Below, piece by piece: positions 52,764 to 64,000 of a DNA stretch of 64,000 nt (its first letter is position 1; the number at the start of each line of letters is the position of its first letter). The position numbers and the translations under genes are program-made. The stretch spans positions 1-64,000 of the forward strand of contig LLCB01000114.1 in NCBI GenBank assembly GCA_001414345.1. Reading direction: 5' to 3'. The notes beneath the pieces are model-generated. The model saw nothing but the letters and a program-made list of their open reading frames with translations. It was not told the origin of the DNA and did no database searches. The DNA comes from Hymenoscyphus infarciens (Eukaryota > Ascomycota > Leotiomycetes > Helotiales > Helotiaceae).

Positions 52764-54428
52764 ATGACATCTTTCCTTTCACGCTTCTCTCCAGTGCCAG
52801 GCTTTCCGGCTTACACAGGACCCTACACTGTAGGCACAATCGACGTGGAAATCCCAGTCTCCGAACTCGAGTCGCCTTCGCCTTCTCCAGATGAAACCAT
52901 TGGTACAATTCAGTATCGAATCTTCTATCCCTGCGAAGCCGAGTCGAAGGGCAAGAATGTGAATTGGGTACCTGCGCCTCAGCGGGAAACATTGGCTGCC
53001 TATGGAAGGTTTTTGGGAGCTGGAAATAAATTGGCAGACTTCATTTCGTGAGTTCTCAGCTTTGTAGATATTCAGAAGACACATAGACTAATTGGTAATC
53101 ATAGGTTCTTCCCCCGCATCCTCCATTACATCCAAATCCCCTCCATCAAGAATGCGCCCCTCCTCACCCCACCAACTAGCAACAACCGATGGCCTGTAAT
53201 GATATTCTCCCACGGGTTGGGTGGGTCACGAAACGCATACTCTCACTTGGTGGGCTCCATTGCTTCTCATGGAATAATTGTTATTGCTCCAGAGCATCGC
53301 GATGGTTCTACAGTAATCAGTTTTATCCGCCCTACCCCCTCCTCGACACCAACCTCGACCGAAGAAAAGGTCTCAGGTTCGAAACAAAAGAAGACGGTAG
53401 ACTACGTTCGCCTTAGCCATGTATTTAGCCAGGAAGTGGAGGATGGCCGAAACGCGCAACTGAAGACTCGATTATGGGAGCTTGGTTTAGTTCATTCAAG
53501 CTTGTTGGCATTGGACAAGGAAACACCACTTACAAACCTCAATTCTTCCTCAACATCCCTCTCAATCTTCGCCTCAAAAATGGACGTCCACACACCCGGA
53601 AAAATCATCTTCTCAGGACACAGTTTCGGCGCAGCAACAGTAACTCAATTCATAAAATCCACCTTCTACACCCCCGACTCCTCCACACCATCAACCTACC
53701 ACCCCCTCTTCTCGCCCTCCTCCCGCTCTCCAATCACCTCCCAAATTACTCCCCACACACCCATAATTCTCCTCGACGTCTGGAACCTCCCTCTCCGGGG
53801 CAACTCCACCCGCTGGCTCTGGAATAAGCCCTTCCCCTGTTACGCTCCCAGCGGACCAGGTGGCTCAGCCCTCCTAGCAATCGAATCACAAGCCTTCTTC
53901 AAATGGCGCATCCACCTAAAAATCACTAAACGACTCCTCTCCCGCGACCCCTCGAGTTTACAACCCCTCCCCGTTGAACCCGAATCCGAACAACCGCATT
54001 TCTACTACGCCCACACAGCCGCGCATCTCTCGCAATCCGATTTTGGTATGTTGTTCCCTTGGGTTACGAAGAGATTCCTCGCAATCGAAGAACCAGAGCG
54101 GATTATGCGGCTTAATGTCAGGGCTATCACACAATTGCTCAGGGACCAGGGCTTTAAGGTTGGGAAGACGTCGCATAAGGATATGGAGATGGAGGATTCC
54201 AAGGCGGAAGCTACGGATCATGATGTTAAAATTTTTGAGAGGGGTGCGGTCAGGGGGTGGGAGTTTATTAATACCGATATTAAGGAGATGATGGATGTCG
54301 ATGAGGATGAAGCGGAGAGGAGTGGTGATGTGGCGAAGGTTTCTCAGAGTGAAACTGATGGTAATGGTGCGAATGGGACCGCGATGAAGGAGGTTAGGGA
54401 GACGGCCGATGGCATTATGGTTTCGTAG
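52764..54428 (+). CDS. PAF-acetylhydrolase-like phospholipase/esterase
   Basis: Exons 52764-53047 and 53105-54428 with a 57-base intron (GTGAGT..CATAG) give 535 residues. The alpha/beta-hydrolase fold follows plasma/type-II PAF acetylhydrolase (PF03403): YTGPYTVGTIDVEIPV at the N-terminus, WPVMIFSHGLGGSRNAYS (oxyanion region), the nucleophile elbow GHSFG with S268, the acid in IILLDVW (D319) and a His in HLSQSDF (H402). Such enzymes remove short or oxidised sn-2 acyl groups from phospholipids. The C-terminal about 90 residues are acidic and low-complexity (DVDEDEAE) and look disordered. No signal peptide, so probably intracellular. The start at 52764 fits the family N-terminus. Confidence 0.92.
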
Positions 54429-55090
54429 GTGAGCGAGTGAGAAAGGGAGCCATCTGGTGATGGGTTTCTTCTATCTTCCTCATTTTTCTCACTTTCCCCT
54501 AAATTCTCCCTGGAAACATACATCCCCTGGCTGTGATCCGTTATTTTTTTTACTTTTACTTTGCTAGCGGACGTGGGGCGTTTTTACATAGAAATTTTGG
54601 ACGGATCTCACTCATCCTGGTTTAGAAAGGGGTGGGTTCATGGATATCTCCTCAAGACATACATCCACACGGCATTACAAGGAAACTTATCAACGAAAGA
54701 CATACAGATCTAGATGCAAGGAAGCATCAAAGATAGAAAATGTTTGTACAATTTTAGAGATTTGTAGATTAGATGACTCGGATGAAATAATTAAAATCGA
54801 ATACACACTCTTGAGGAACAAGGACTTCTTGATCTTACTGCCATTCCCGGGTTACCCAAAAATAGCGGGTTTTCAAGACTACAGCTGTTCGTGGGTTGCC
54901 CAGGAATGGAATAGCTACTTTTTCTTCTAATAGATTACCTAGGAATGGCGTTCTCTGCTTTTCTTTTTTCGAGTGCTGTTCGTAGGTTAGTTACCACTTT
55001 CCTTTGGACATTTGGTAGGTGACATATCAATAGCAAGAGTTTACTCTTTCCGCTTCATTCATTTAGGCTAGCAACAAATTACATGTAAAG
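54429..55090. other. Intergenic region bordering AT-rich island 3
   Basis: The terminator region of the lipase gene, with a 96-codon frame at 54640-54930 that has no motif. A direct repeat (TTCGTGGGTTGCCCAGGAATGG and TACCTAGGAATGGCG type) suggests repeat debris at the island edge. Confidence 0.4.
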
Positions 55091-58000
55091 AAGTAGTTAT
55101 ATCTTTATCTTCTTCATCTTCTTCTCTTTCTTATCGCCTAGTCAAGTTCTATAAGAAAACGTTCACTACTAAGATTTTATTCTCTTACTTTCTGATATCA
55201 AAACCAGCTTTACTAAACTAGTACGGCATCCTGTACGTACCAAAAGTCAGAAACAACTAAATCGTAAATAGTAAATCGTAAATTATAAATCGTCAATCGT
55301 AAAGCTTAGATTTTTAAGTATATAGCCCTTTAGAGCTAAATTATAAATCGTAAATTATAAATTAATAAACGTAGATTTTTTAGAGGCTATTTAGATATAA
55401 ATTAAAATACTTAAATTAGTAATCTTAAAGCTTAAAGTAAGAGTATTCGTAATTTATAATACTTAAAGTATAATACTTGAATTATAAGGCTTAAATTACA
55501 AAATTTAAGTATAAGCAAGAGTAAGGTAGAAAGTAGAAGGTAATATAATATATATATATCTATTAAATATATACATATTATAATTACTTAATACTTACTT
55601 TCTATTAATATATACTAGCTAGTACTATACTAAATATAAGTATAATATAACTTTAAATCTATTATCTAAAATATTATAAATTATTAAAAGTAATATATAT
55701 ACTTAGTATAAACAATAACGTTATATAAGTACCTAATAAACAAGAGAGGAAAAGAGATAATTAAGACTTTTAATACTATAACTATAACTATAATTTAACC
55801 TAAAAGTAAGAGACGCTAAGCTTAATTAAGTAATTAGTATATAATTAGTAAAGTAGTACTTAAAGTGCTTAAATAATCTTAAATTATAATTATTTAAGCA
55901 CTTTAGTAAAGAGAGTAAAAGAAGAGGTAAAGGTAGTAAAAAGTAACTAAAAAGTAGTAATAAAATTAAGATACTATAGATAATCCTCCTAGTATCTATA
56001 CTTAAAGTATCTACTACTATATACTCTTACTTATTATCTCTCTTTTTATTATACTTACTATATATAATTCTAGCCTTTTTAGTAGTATAAGAGAGTTAAT
56101 TAGTAAGAGTTATTTAAGAGAGAGTATCTCCTCTCTTTCTCTTTAAATTAAAGCTATTTATAAAAGCAATTATAGTAGTAGATATTATTTTACTTATTAG
56201 TATATTTATAAGTATAAGAGGAGTAGATAAGAGCGAATTAAAGACTCTCTTATTAAGCTCTTAATCGAGTTTTAATTACTCTTCTTTATTAATTAATTTA
56301 AGCTTATCTTTAGTAATAGTAGTATTAATATCTATATATAATTAAGTATTAAGATCTTTTATAATTTACTTATCTATATCTATCTATTATTATACTATCT
56401 TATCTACCTTTCTTAGTATATTTAACTTAGTAAGTACTATTAAGCTCTCCTTCTTCTTATCTTTTATAAGAGGTAATAACGAGTATAAGCTTAAAATTAA
56501 TACTCCTTTACTATTAGTATCCTCTTCTATATTTATATCTATATCCTTACTTCTTATATTACTCCTAGAACTATTTCTAGAATTATTATCTCTATTATCT
56601 TTATCTTTTAAATAAGCGGCGATAATTATAGAGTAGTCTTCTAAGTATATAGTAATAATTATAAATATTTTTAAAAGATTATCTAATTCTAAATCGTCTA
56701 CTAATATTATACTTACTCTAGTACTAGTACTATCTCTTTGTAATAGTATAAGCTTAGTATCTCCTTCTCTATTTTAAGTATTATCTTTAAGTATAATAGA
56801 CTTATTATTAGATACCTTAATAGACGTTAAGAGTTAAAATAGAATTAATAGTTCTTAAGTATCTTATAAAAGTATAATAGATTACCTTTTTTTAGAAGAT
56901 TAAAGCTTATTATTAATATAACTATTAAATACTATATATACTTTATAATACTTTTTATTAGTAAGACCTTTTAGTAAATTAAAGTATTATATAAGAGCTT
57001 ATATATTATCTATCTTCTTATAATTTATAGTACTTAATTACTTAACTTTCTTCTTCCTAATAGTAACGTTTATAGCTAGAAAGACGTCTTTTACCTTATT
57101 AGTAAGAAGTAGTATATTAATAGAATCCTACTTATTAGAAGTAGAGATTATATAGTAGATATTCTCTAAGAGCTTAATAGTAAACCTTTTAGCTTATATG
57201 TTCTAAGGTACTAATTTAAAGTTAAATAGATTCTTAGAGTTACTAGTAGATAAGTAAGATACTTAAAATAGAAAGTTATTATTAATTTATATTTTAACTA
57301 TCTTACTATATTATACTATAGAAGTATATATAATTATAGAGATACTCTTAGTAGTAGAGAAGTCTTTAGTACTTATTATATATATATAGATATATAGAGC
57401 TACTTAAATATAGATTTTAGTAATAAGAATAGGCTTTAGCGTCTTATAGATTAGAGAAGAAGGAGCTAGAAAGCCTATACTAATTAGTAGTATATACTAA
57501 ATTTAAGAGTACTACTTACTTTTAGCTTTTTTCTTATTAGAGATAAATCCCTTCTTATATACTTTTACTCTAATTATTTTAGTCTTATTAAGAGCCTTTA
57601 TAAAGAAGGATTATCTAACTCTAGCCTTTTCCTCTTAGATAGCTTACTCTCTAGTTATAGCTAATTTATCTTCCTTTTACTTAATAATAAGAGTAGAGTA
57701 GTTAATAGTAGAACGTTCTATAATAGCCTCTTACTTCTTTTTAGACTTTATAATTAACTATTATTTCTTTTCTTAGCTATTAGAGCTTTATATTATAGCT
57801 TTTATAAAGTAGTTCTTTACTTTTTATAGACAGTTCTTAATCTTATTATTAGAGAGTAGCTTTTAAAGAAGCGTAGATATATGATTTTCTAGAGTACTTA
57901 CTAGGTTTACTAGAAAGTAATAAGAATATACTTTAAGCTTTAAACTCTTAGAATAAGAAGCTTAGACTTCTAAGTATTTAAAAGACTAATATTAAGACAT

Positions 58001-58648
58001 TCTAGTATATTTTTAGTATTATAGAGTAGTAGACGTAGAGCTTTTAAAAGTATAAGTAAAAGTAATAGAATAAAAGTAGGAAAATTAGAGAACTATTCTA
58101 CTTAAACTATATAACCTTCTATATCTCGCTTCTTACTTTTAGTACTATTTATAAGGCTTTAATATACTATTCTAGCGTATATTAAATAATTACTAGTTAT
58201 ATAGTATATTATTCTCTATAAAAGCTAAGACTTTATTTATTATTCTATAAGTATTTATAGAAGTAGACGTAAGTAAGACTAGATTAAAGAATATTCTATT
58301 CTAAGTAACTACTTAGAGACTAGCTTAGAAACCTTCTCTAAGGACTGAGGAGTTTTTAAGATAAGTAATTAATACTAAGTCTAATTTATAAATTATTTAC
58401 TATTACTAATAAAAGTTAGTAATCTATATACTTAAAATAGCCTAAAAATATAATATTCTAAATTAATTCTTTTATCTTTAATTTAAGTATAGAATAGTAT
58501 TATTTATATCTATAAAGCTAACTAGAACTTAATAGATATAGAACTTATAATATTATAATCTTTTAAAGATTTAAAGGTCTAAGATTACTAACTTTTATTA
58601 GTAGTAGTAAGTAATTTATAAATTAGGCTTAGTACTAATAGTTATAGT

Positions 58649-59011
58649 TGTGACGGTATGCCGTTCTATATAGCCGATATTACGTAGTATATGCCGTATA
58701 TATTAGCTTTCGGTAGTTGTTGTTTTATATTATCTAATTTAGGAAGGTTACGTACGTCTATACGTCTGTCCGGACTTTCGGACGTACTTCGTAGGGTTCG
58801 GGCTTTTGTATTAGCCGACGTATGTCGTTGTTCGGTTTCGTACCCCTTTTGTATTATTTAAAACCTCTTATATATAGTAGCCTACTTCTAGAGTTAGAAA
58901 AGGCTAGTTATTATTTTCTTTTATATTAGTACCTAGTATTTATATATATTATTCTACTATATATACTTCTATATACCTCTACTATAGTTATGTGTATTTT
59001 ATACTATTATA
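58649..59011 (+). repeat. 5' LTR, 363 bases
   Basis: Pairs with 62913-63275; less RIP-mutated in its first half (keeps CCGGAC, TTCGGAC, GGGTTCGGGC), more mutated in its last 100 bases. Confidence 0.9.
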
Positions 59012-60089
59012 TAAAAACAATAACTCTTCTTTACTAGTAATAGTCTTAATAATATCTCTTTTTAAGCTTATTACTACTCTTTGTTTAGAAATCAATTTAC
59101 TCTTAATTTAGAACATTATAATAGTATTCTTAAATAGCTAGGTAATTAGAGACTATCTAGATAGCTAGTAATAGTAGGGTTTGTTATTTATATAGATAGC
59201 TAGTATAAATCGTATTTTAGTATACGTTAAGGGATTAGAATATGTTAAGTATTTCTTAAGAGTCCTAATAACCCTAGATTTAGTAAATAAGTTAACTTAT
59301 AATAGTTATCTAGAAGGCTTCTAAATCTAATCTTACTCTCTCTCCTAAACCGACATCTTTGAAATATTAAACCTAGTTCTACTACGAGGCGTTAAACGCT
59401 CTTCTAGAGCTACTCTCCTTTCTAAAAGCCGCCTAAATAACACTTATATACTAAGATCTAGAAGATCTTGAAACAACGGTTAAAGAGACTAGCGAGACTT
59501 CTTAAATATAGACTAGATATAGTTAGTTATATAAGCTTTAGAAGTAGAGAATTAAGAAATAAGGAATTAGCTAGCTAAGCTAGAAAGATAGATAAACGAT
59601 CTTATAATTTAAAGTTAATAAAACACTTTATCTCTAAACCCTTCTTAATCTAACCCTCTCCTACTTCTAAGCTTGAATTTATACCCCTTTTAGCTATAAG
59701 TAGCTACTCTTAATACCTTTTAACACCTCTCTTCTAGAGCTATACCTCTTTTTAAAAGACCTTTTAAACTATCTCTAATCTATAACTATATATTAAGACC
59801 TAGAAGATCTTGATAAAATAATAAGTAAGACTTCTTAAATATAGATAATATTTAGATAAGATAGTAGTATAAAAATAAAGGATAAAATAATTAGTTAGAT
59901 AAGATAGATATAATTATAAGTGAACTATAAAGTTAATAACTTAAAAACAGTTTATCTCTAAACTCTTACTAATTTAACCTCTCTTTTAAACCTTTGTTTA
60001 AACCCTTCTTTACTTTTTAAAGCCTATGTTTAAACCTCTTTTGCTTATAGGCTCCTACTTCTAATAAACTTACTAAACCTTAAATCTAA

Positions 60090-62570
60090 TATAAATTAGT
60101 TAAAATACGCTTTCTATTAGAATAAAACTTAGAAGTAAGCTCTTAGCTAAGTTATTACTATTTCTTAACTAAATATTATTTAACTTAACTCTAAACTTCC
60201 TTTAAACCTTTATTAGTAAATATTTAAAAAGACTATAGTTATAGACCGAGTCCCTACTAGTATAAAGGTTAAAAGAGATAGAAGTTAAAAGAGAAGGAAG
60301 TAGAATTAGGAGAAGAATATACTAAAGAAACTTTTACTAACTTTAAAAGGTTACTTTTTAAGTATAGTTATACTTAAAGAGATACTAGAATTAGAAAGGT
60401 TCTTTTATATATAGAATAAAATAAGATTATACCTTAGCTCTAAAACCTGTCTACTACTTTTAAGAGATACTAGAATTATAACTTTACTAAGATAGTAAAT
60501 AATCTTTTAGCTATAGATAAGGAAATATGCTAAAATACTAAGTTACTTATAATTAGTACTCTAGTTTAAAAGAATACCCCTCTATTCTTATCTAGTTTAG
60601 CTCTAAACTCTTTATAATCTAATAATAACTCTTTCTTTAAAATTAGAAGATAAATAAGTTCTTAAGTACTTAAAGAGAATAAGGTAATATAATAACTTTA
60701 GTATTAAGTTTTATTTAACTAGCTAAAACCTTACTAACTCTAGTATAGAGTTTTTCTTACTTTTCTAGCTAGGCTAGAAGTTCCTTTTTTTATTTTAAAC
60801 TTTTTAAAGTAGATATGAGTTAGTTAAAATATACTTTCTATTAGAATAAAATAAAGAAGTAAGCTCTTAACTAAGTTATTACTATTTCTTAACTAAGTAC
60901 TATTTAACTCTACTTTAAATCTTTTCTAATTTTACTTTAAACTTTTTCTCTACTACTTCTAAAGTGGAATTAGAATTAGAAGACGATTTTGAATAAGTTC
61001 TTAAGTACTCTGGTTTAGACCTAAATTGCTAAAGGGAATAAGGTGGCCTATAGGCCTAAGTAATATAGTTTCTATAATAGTACTAATAAATGTTATACTT
61101 AAAACTATACTTCTTTTTATTGTTTTAAACTTTAGATAGCATTTTTAACTTTTAGTAACAACTTTGCTTTTAACTAGCTAAAACTATCCCTTTTATTATC
61201 TTTAGATACTTAGATAATTCAATAAACTTTAGTAATAACTCTTTTAACTAGCTAAAACTACTTCTTTTATTATCTTAAACTTTAGGTAATAATTTTAACT
61301 TTGACAACTCGGCTATAACTTCGCTTTTAACTAGCTAAAACTACCCTTTTTGTCGTTCTAAACTTTAAATAGCGAAACTCTAATAACTTTAGAAACAACT
61401 TTGCTTTTAACTATTTAAAACTCCTCCTTTTATTATCTTAGACTTTAGATAACAGTTTTAACTTTAATAACTTCGGTAATAACTCTTTTAACTAGCTAAA
61501 CCCCTACTAACTCTAGTAAGGAGTCTTCCTTATATTCTTTCTCTCTTTCTTACTTTCTTTTACTTCTAGCTAAGCTAGAGGTCCTTTTTTTTATTTAAAC
61601 TTTTAGATTAGATATAAATTAAATTAGTATACTCTTAAAAGGATAGTAAGCTCTTAACTAAGTTATTACTTTTTCTTAACCGAGTACTATCTAACTTTAC
61701 TTTGAATTTTCGCTAACCTAAGTTTAGATAAACTTACTTTCTTTTATATCTAGTAGGCTAGATGTTTTATTCGAATTCGAATTAGATGTAAATCGGTATA
61801 CTCTTGAAGTAAACTCTTAGCTAAGACATTACTATTACTTATAATATTACCTCTTAATATTCACCTCTAACTTTGCTTTAAATCTTTTTTAATTTTACTT
61901 TAAACTTTTTCTCTACTACTTCTAAAGTAGAATTAGAATTAGAACTTTAATAATATTCGCTAAAACGCTACCAACTCTAATAAGAGTCTTATAGTCTTTA
62001 CTTTTCTACTTTCTTTTACTTCTAGTAGAGCTAGAAGTTCTTTTTTATCTAAATTTAACTTAGATATAAATTAGTATGCTTTTAAAAAGATAGTAACCTC
62101 TTAGCTAAGTTATTACTATCTATAATATTATTAACTTTTCGTTTCTAACTTTATTCTAAGTCTCTACTAACATTAGTTTAAACAAACCTATACTCTTTTA
62201 ATAAAATTCGAATTAGAGAATTCGAATTAGATGTAAATTAGTACGCTCTTAAAGTAAGCTCTTAGCTAAGTTATTACTTTTATCTATAATAACGTTACCT
62301 CTCGATGTTTACCTCTAACTCTAATCTAAATTCGTTTCTAACTTTACTTTAAACTTTTTCAGACTTATACTGTTTTAGTGAATTTTTCGAATTAGATACG
62401 AATTAGTTAAAATATGCTCTTTATTAGGACGAAACCTAGAAGTGAGCTTTTAATTAAGTTATTATTATTAACTTTAACTAAACACTATCTAACTCCTACT
62501 TTAAACTTTTTTTGATTTTACTTTAAACTTTTAAACTTTTAAACTTTTTAAACTTTAAACTTTAAACTTT
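60090..62570. repeat. Diverged long tandem repeats inside the retrotransposon
   Basis: A module TTAGCTAAGTTATTACT, preceded by GATATAAATTAG-type sequence and followed by an ACTTTAAACTTTTTC block, recurs near 60140, 60865, 61650, 61805, 62100, 62255 and 62450, at irregular 150-700 base spacing. Confidence 0.65.
61105..61505. repeat. Tandem repeat, about 75-90 base period
   Basis: The pair ACTTTGCTTTTAACTAGCTAAAACTA / TTATCTTAAACTTTAGATA-like sequence occurs about five times between 61105 and 61505 with transitions between copies. Confidence 0.65.
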
Positions 62571-62900
62571 CTCTAACTACTAGATAGATTAGACTATACT
62601 CTTTTAGCAGATATAAATACTTACTTTGATATTAAAGGATTAGAAACGAAGTCTCTTTTACAAGCATCTACGGTTACGATTTAAAACCGACATCTCAATA
62701 TCTCGCTTTACTTATAATAAATTATAATAAATAAAGTATCTACAAACTCAGGTTAGCTATAATTCAGACCCTTACCTTCTCGCTTATAATAAAATTAATA
62801 AAATACGATAAATATAATACTTATAATAAATATAACACTTACACTATCCTAATTTAGCTTTAAATAATAAGATAGATAGACTCGAAGACGAGTCTTTTTT

Positions 62901-62912
62901 AAGAGAGGGGGA
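62901..62912 (+). other. Polypurine tract
   Basis: AAGAGAGGGGGA, twelve purines in a row directly upstream of the 3' LTR; the expected plus-strand primer site of an LTR retroelement. Confidence 0.75.
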
Positions 62913-63275
62913 TATAACGGTATACTGTCCTATATAGCCGATATTACATAGTATATATCGTATATATTAGCTTTTGGTAGTTATTGTTTTATATTATTTA
63001 ATTTAAGAAGGTTACGTACGTCTGTATATCTATCTAGACTTTCAGACGTACTTCGTAGAGTTCAGGCTTTTATATTAGCCGACGTATATCGTTGTTTAGT
63101 TTCGTACCCCTTTTATATCGTCTAAAACCTCTTATATATAGTAGTCTACTCCTAGAGTTAGAAAAGGCTAGTTATTGTTTTCTTCTATATTAGTGCCTAG
63201 TATCTACATACGTCATTCTACTATACGCACTCCTATATGCCTCTACTATAGTTGTATGTATTTCGTGCCGTTATA
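62913..63275 (+). repeat. 3' LTR, 363 bases
   Basis: Preceded directly by the polypurine tract and followed by ATAGT. It retains GC in its last 80 bases (GTCATTC, ACGCAC, CGTGCCG) where the 5' copy is all T and A. Confidence 0.9.
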
Positions 63276-64000
63276 ATAGTTAGTAGGTTTACTTTACTAA
63301 AATCTCTCTCTAGATACTTAGAGAAATATATATCTATAACTATATCTATAATCTTATATAAATTACTCTTAAATTTAATTAAAAGTTAATAAACATGTCT
63401 ATTCCTCTCTAGAGTTATATTAAGCCTTTTTTTATACTTAAAATATATAAATTTTAGACTTAAAGCTTATCTTATATTTAGTATAGGTTTATTCCTAGTT
63501 TAGTATATCTATTTACTTATTAATTATAAATAGTAAAAGTAATACTACTAGCTAACCTTTTATATCTTTTATAAATAGTAATATATACTTCTTTTATTAT
63601 ATTACTCTTTATTAACGTTCTATTTACTCTAGCTAGTAGGTAATTATAATTATAGACTACTATAGAGTTTATAGTTAGTTAGTAGATTATAATACTATAA
63701 TTCTAGAGATACTATTATAGCTAGAGATATATATTAAGTATAAGATTACTAATAGAGAGAGAGAGGATTAAGGATTTAGAACCTTACTCTTTAAATAGAC
63801 TTAAGAGACTATCTTTTAATAGATAACCTAGGATTAGAATTATTAGAGCCTTCTACTATAATAATAACGTTTAATACTATCTATTAATAGAAGAGCTTTA
63901 TAAAGAAGAAGGTCTAATCTTAAGAATAAATTAGTAGTTTCTAAAGTAGATTAATTAAATATAAATTTATCTATTAATATCTATTTTTAAATCTCTTTTT

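Larger units (their letters stand above)
58649..63275. mobile_element. Full-length, coding-dead LTR retrotransposon, 4627 bases
   Basis: LTRs 58649-59011 and 62913-63275, both exactly 363 bases and differing by transitions only. The element starts TGTGACGG (TATAACGG in the 3' LTR) and ends CTATTATA (CCGTTATA), consistent with an original TGTRACGG..CCGTTAYA terminal inverted repeat. A 5-base target duplication ATAGT lies at 58644-58648 and 63276-63280. A purine tract (AAGAGAGGGGGA, 62901-62912) precedes the 3' LTR and sets the polarity as left to right. The 3.9-kb interior is AT-rich, has no reading frame, and its right half is built of diverged tandem units. No gag or pol motif could be read; it may be a heavily RIPed retrotransposon or a large non-autonomous derivative. 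Confidence 0.87.
55090..64000. other. AT-rich RIP-like island 3
   Basis: Nearly 9 kb without a gene, extending beyond the window. TA-, AG- and CT-rich with CA/TG depleted and stops in every frame. It contains the LTR retrotransposon 58649-63275. The first part (55250-55375) has repeated TCGTAAAT/ATTATAAATCGTAAAT motifs. The sequence at 55240-55265 (GTCAGAAACAACTAAATCG) matches 10317-10340 (GTCGGAAACGACTAAATCG) apart from two transitions. Confidence 0.85.

Noticed and set aside
54640..54930. 96-codon plus-strand frame after the lipase gene
   Set aside because: Composition is not convincing and it lies in repeat debris at the island edge.
55090..58640. Possible further transposon bodies in the first part of island 3
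   Set aside because: Too AT-saturated to define ends, repeats or frames by eye; left as undifferentiated RIP-like sequence.

Overview
The window reads as nuclear DNA of a filamentous ascomycete (Pezizomycotina; a Leotiomycete is my guess, not shown). Reasons: genes are separated by 0.2-1 kb and broken by 45-80 base introns with GT..CTAAC/CTGAC..AG signals; the gene set is fungal (Zn2Cys6 cluster, secreted GH16, P450, NmrA-like, ceramide glucosyltransferase, SEN2, HeLo-type protein); and gene islands alternate with very AT-rich, TpA-rich blocks that look like the product of repeat-induced point mutation (RIP).

Layout. 1-9.3 kb: two minus-strand genes (one with a zinc cluster at its C-terminus), a secreted GPI-type GH16 enzyme and a P450, ending in a (TC)39 microsatellite. 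9.4-11.4 kb: small AT-rich island. 11.9-35 kb: gene island with an eight-exon gene that appears to fuse a cytosolic zinc-finger module to a LAT/MUP1-type amino-acid permease, divergent from a HeLo-like gene with a disturbed frame; then a K/E-rich protein with a GC-AG intron, ceramide glucosyltransferase, tRNA-splicing endonuclease SEN2, an NmrA-like oxidoreductase, a small RING protein, an ankyrin protein and a 1400-residue secreted Ser/Thr-rich protein. 35-42.3 kb: AT-rich island with a RIP-killed gene relic at its edge, an inverted-repeat element block and, inside that, a 965-base TRIM-like element with 111-base LTRs and a 5-base target duplication. 43-54.5 kb: gene island with a secreted Asn/Gly-repeat protein, an AIF-like flavoprotein, an unusual SAM methyltransferase, two small unknown genes, a probable decayed gene and a PAF-acetylhydrolase-like lipase. 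55-64 kb: AT-rich island holding a full-length but coding-dead LTR retrotransposon (58649-63275, LTRs of exactly 363 bases, ATAGT target duplication, polypurine tract).

There is no obvious biosynthetic cluster. Sphingolipid glucosylation and SEN2 are housekeeping. Accessory or fast-evolving genes (secreted repeat proteins, permease fusion, HeLo-like gene) lie next to the AT-rich islands, as in compartmentalised fungal genomes. Gene models with introns were spliced by hand; where exon phases add up without a stop they are given with exon coordinates. All family assignments come from reading motifs, not from searches.
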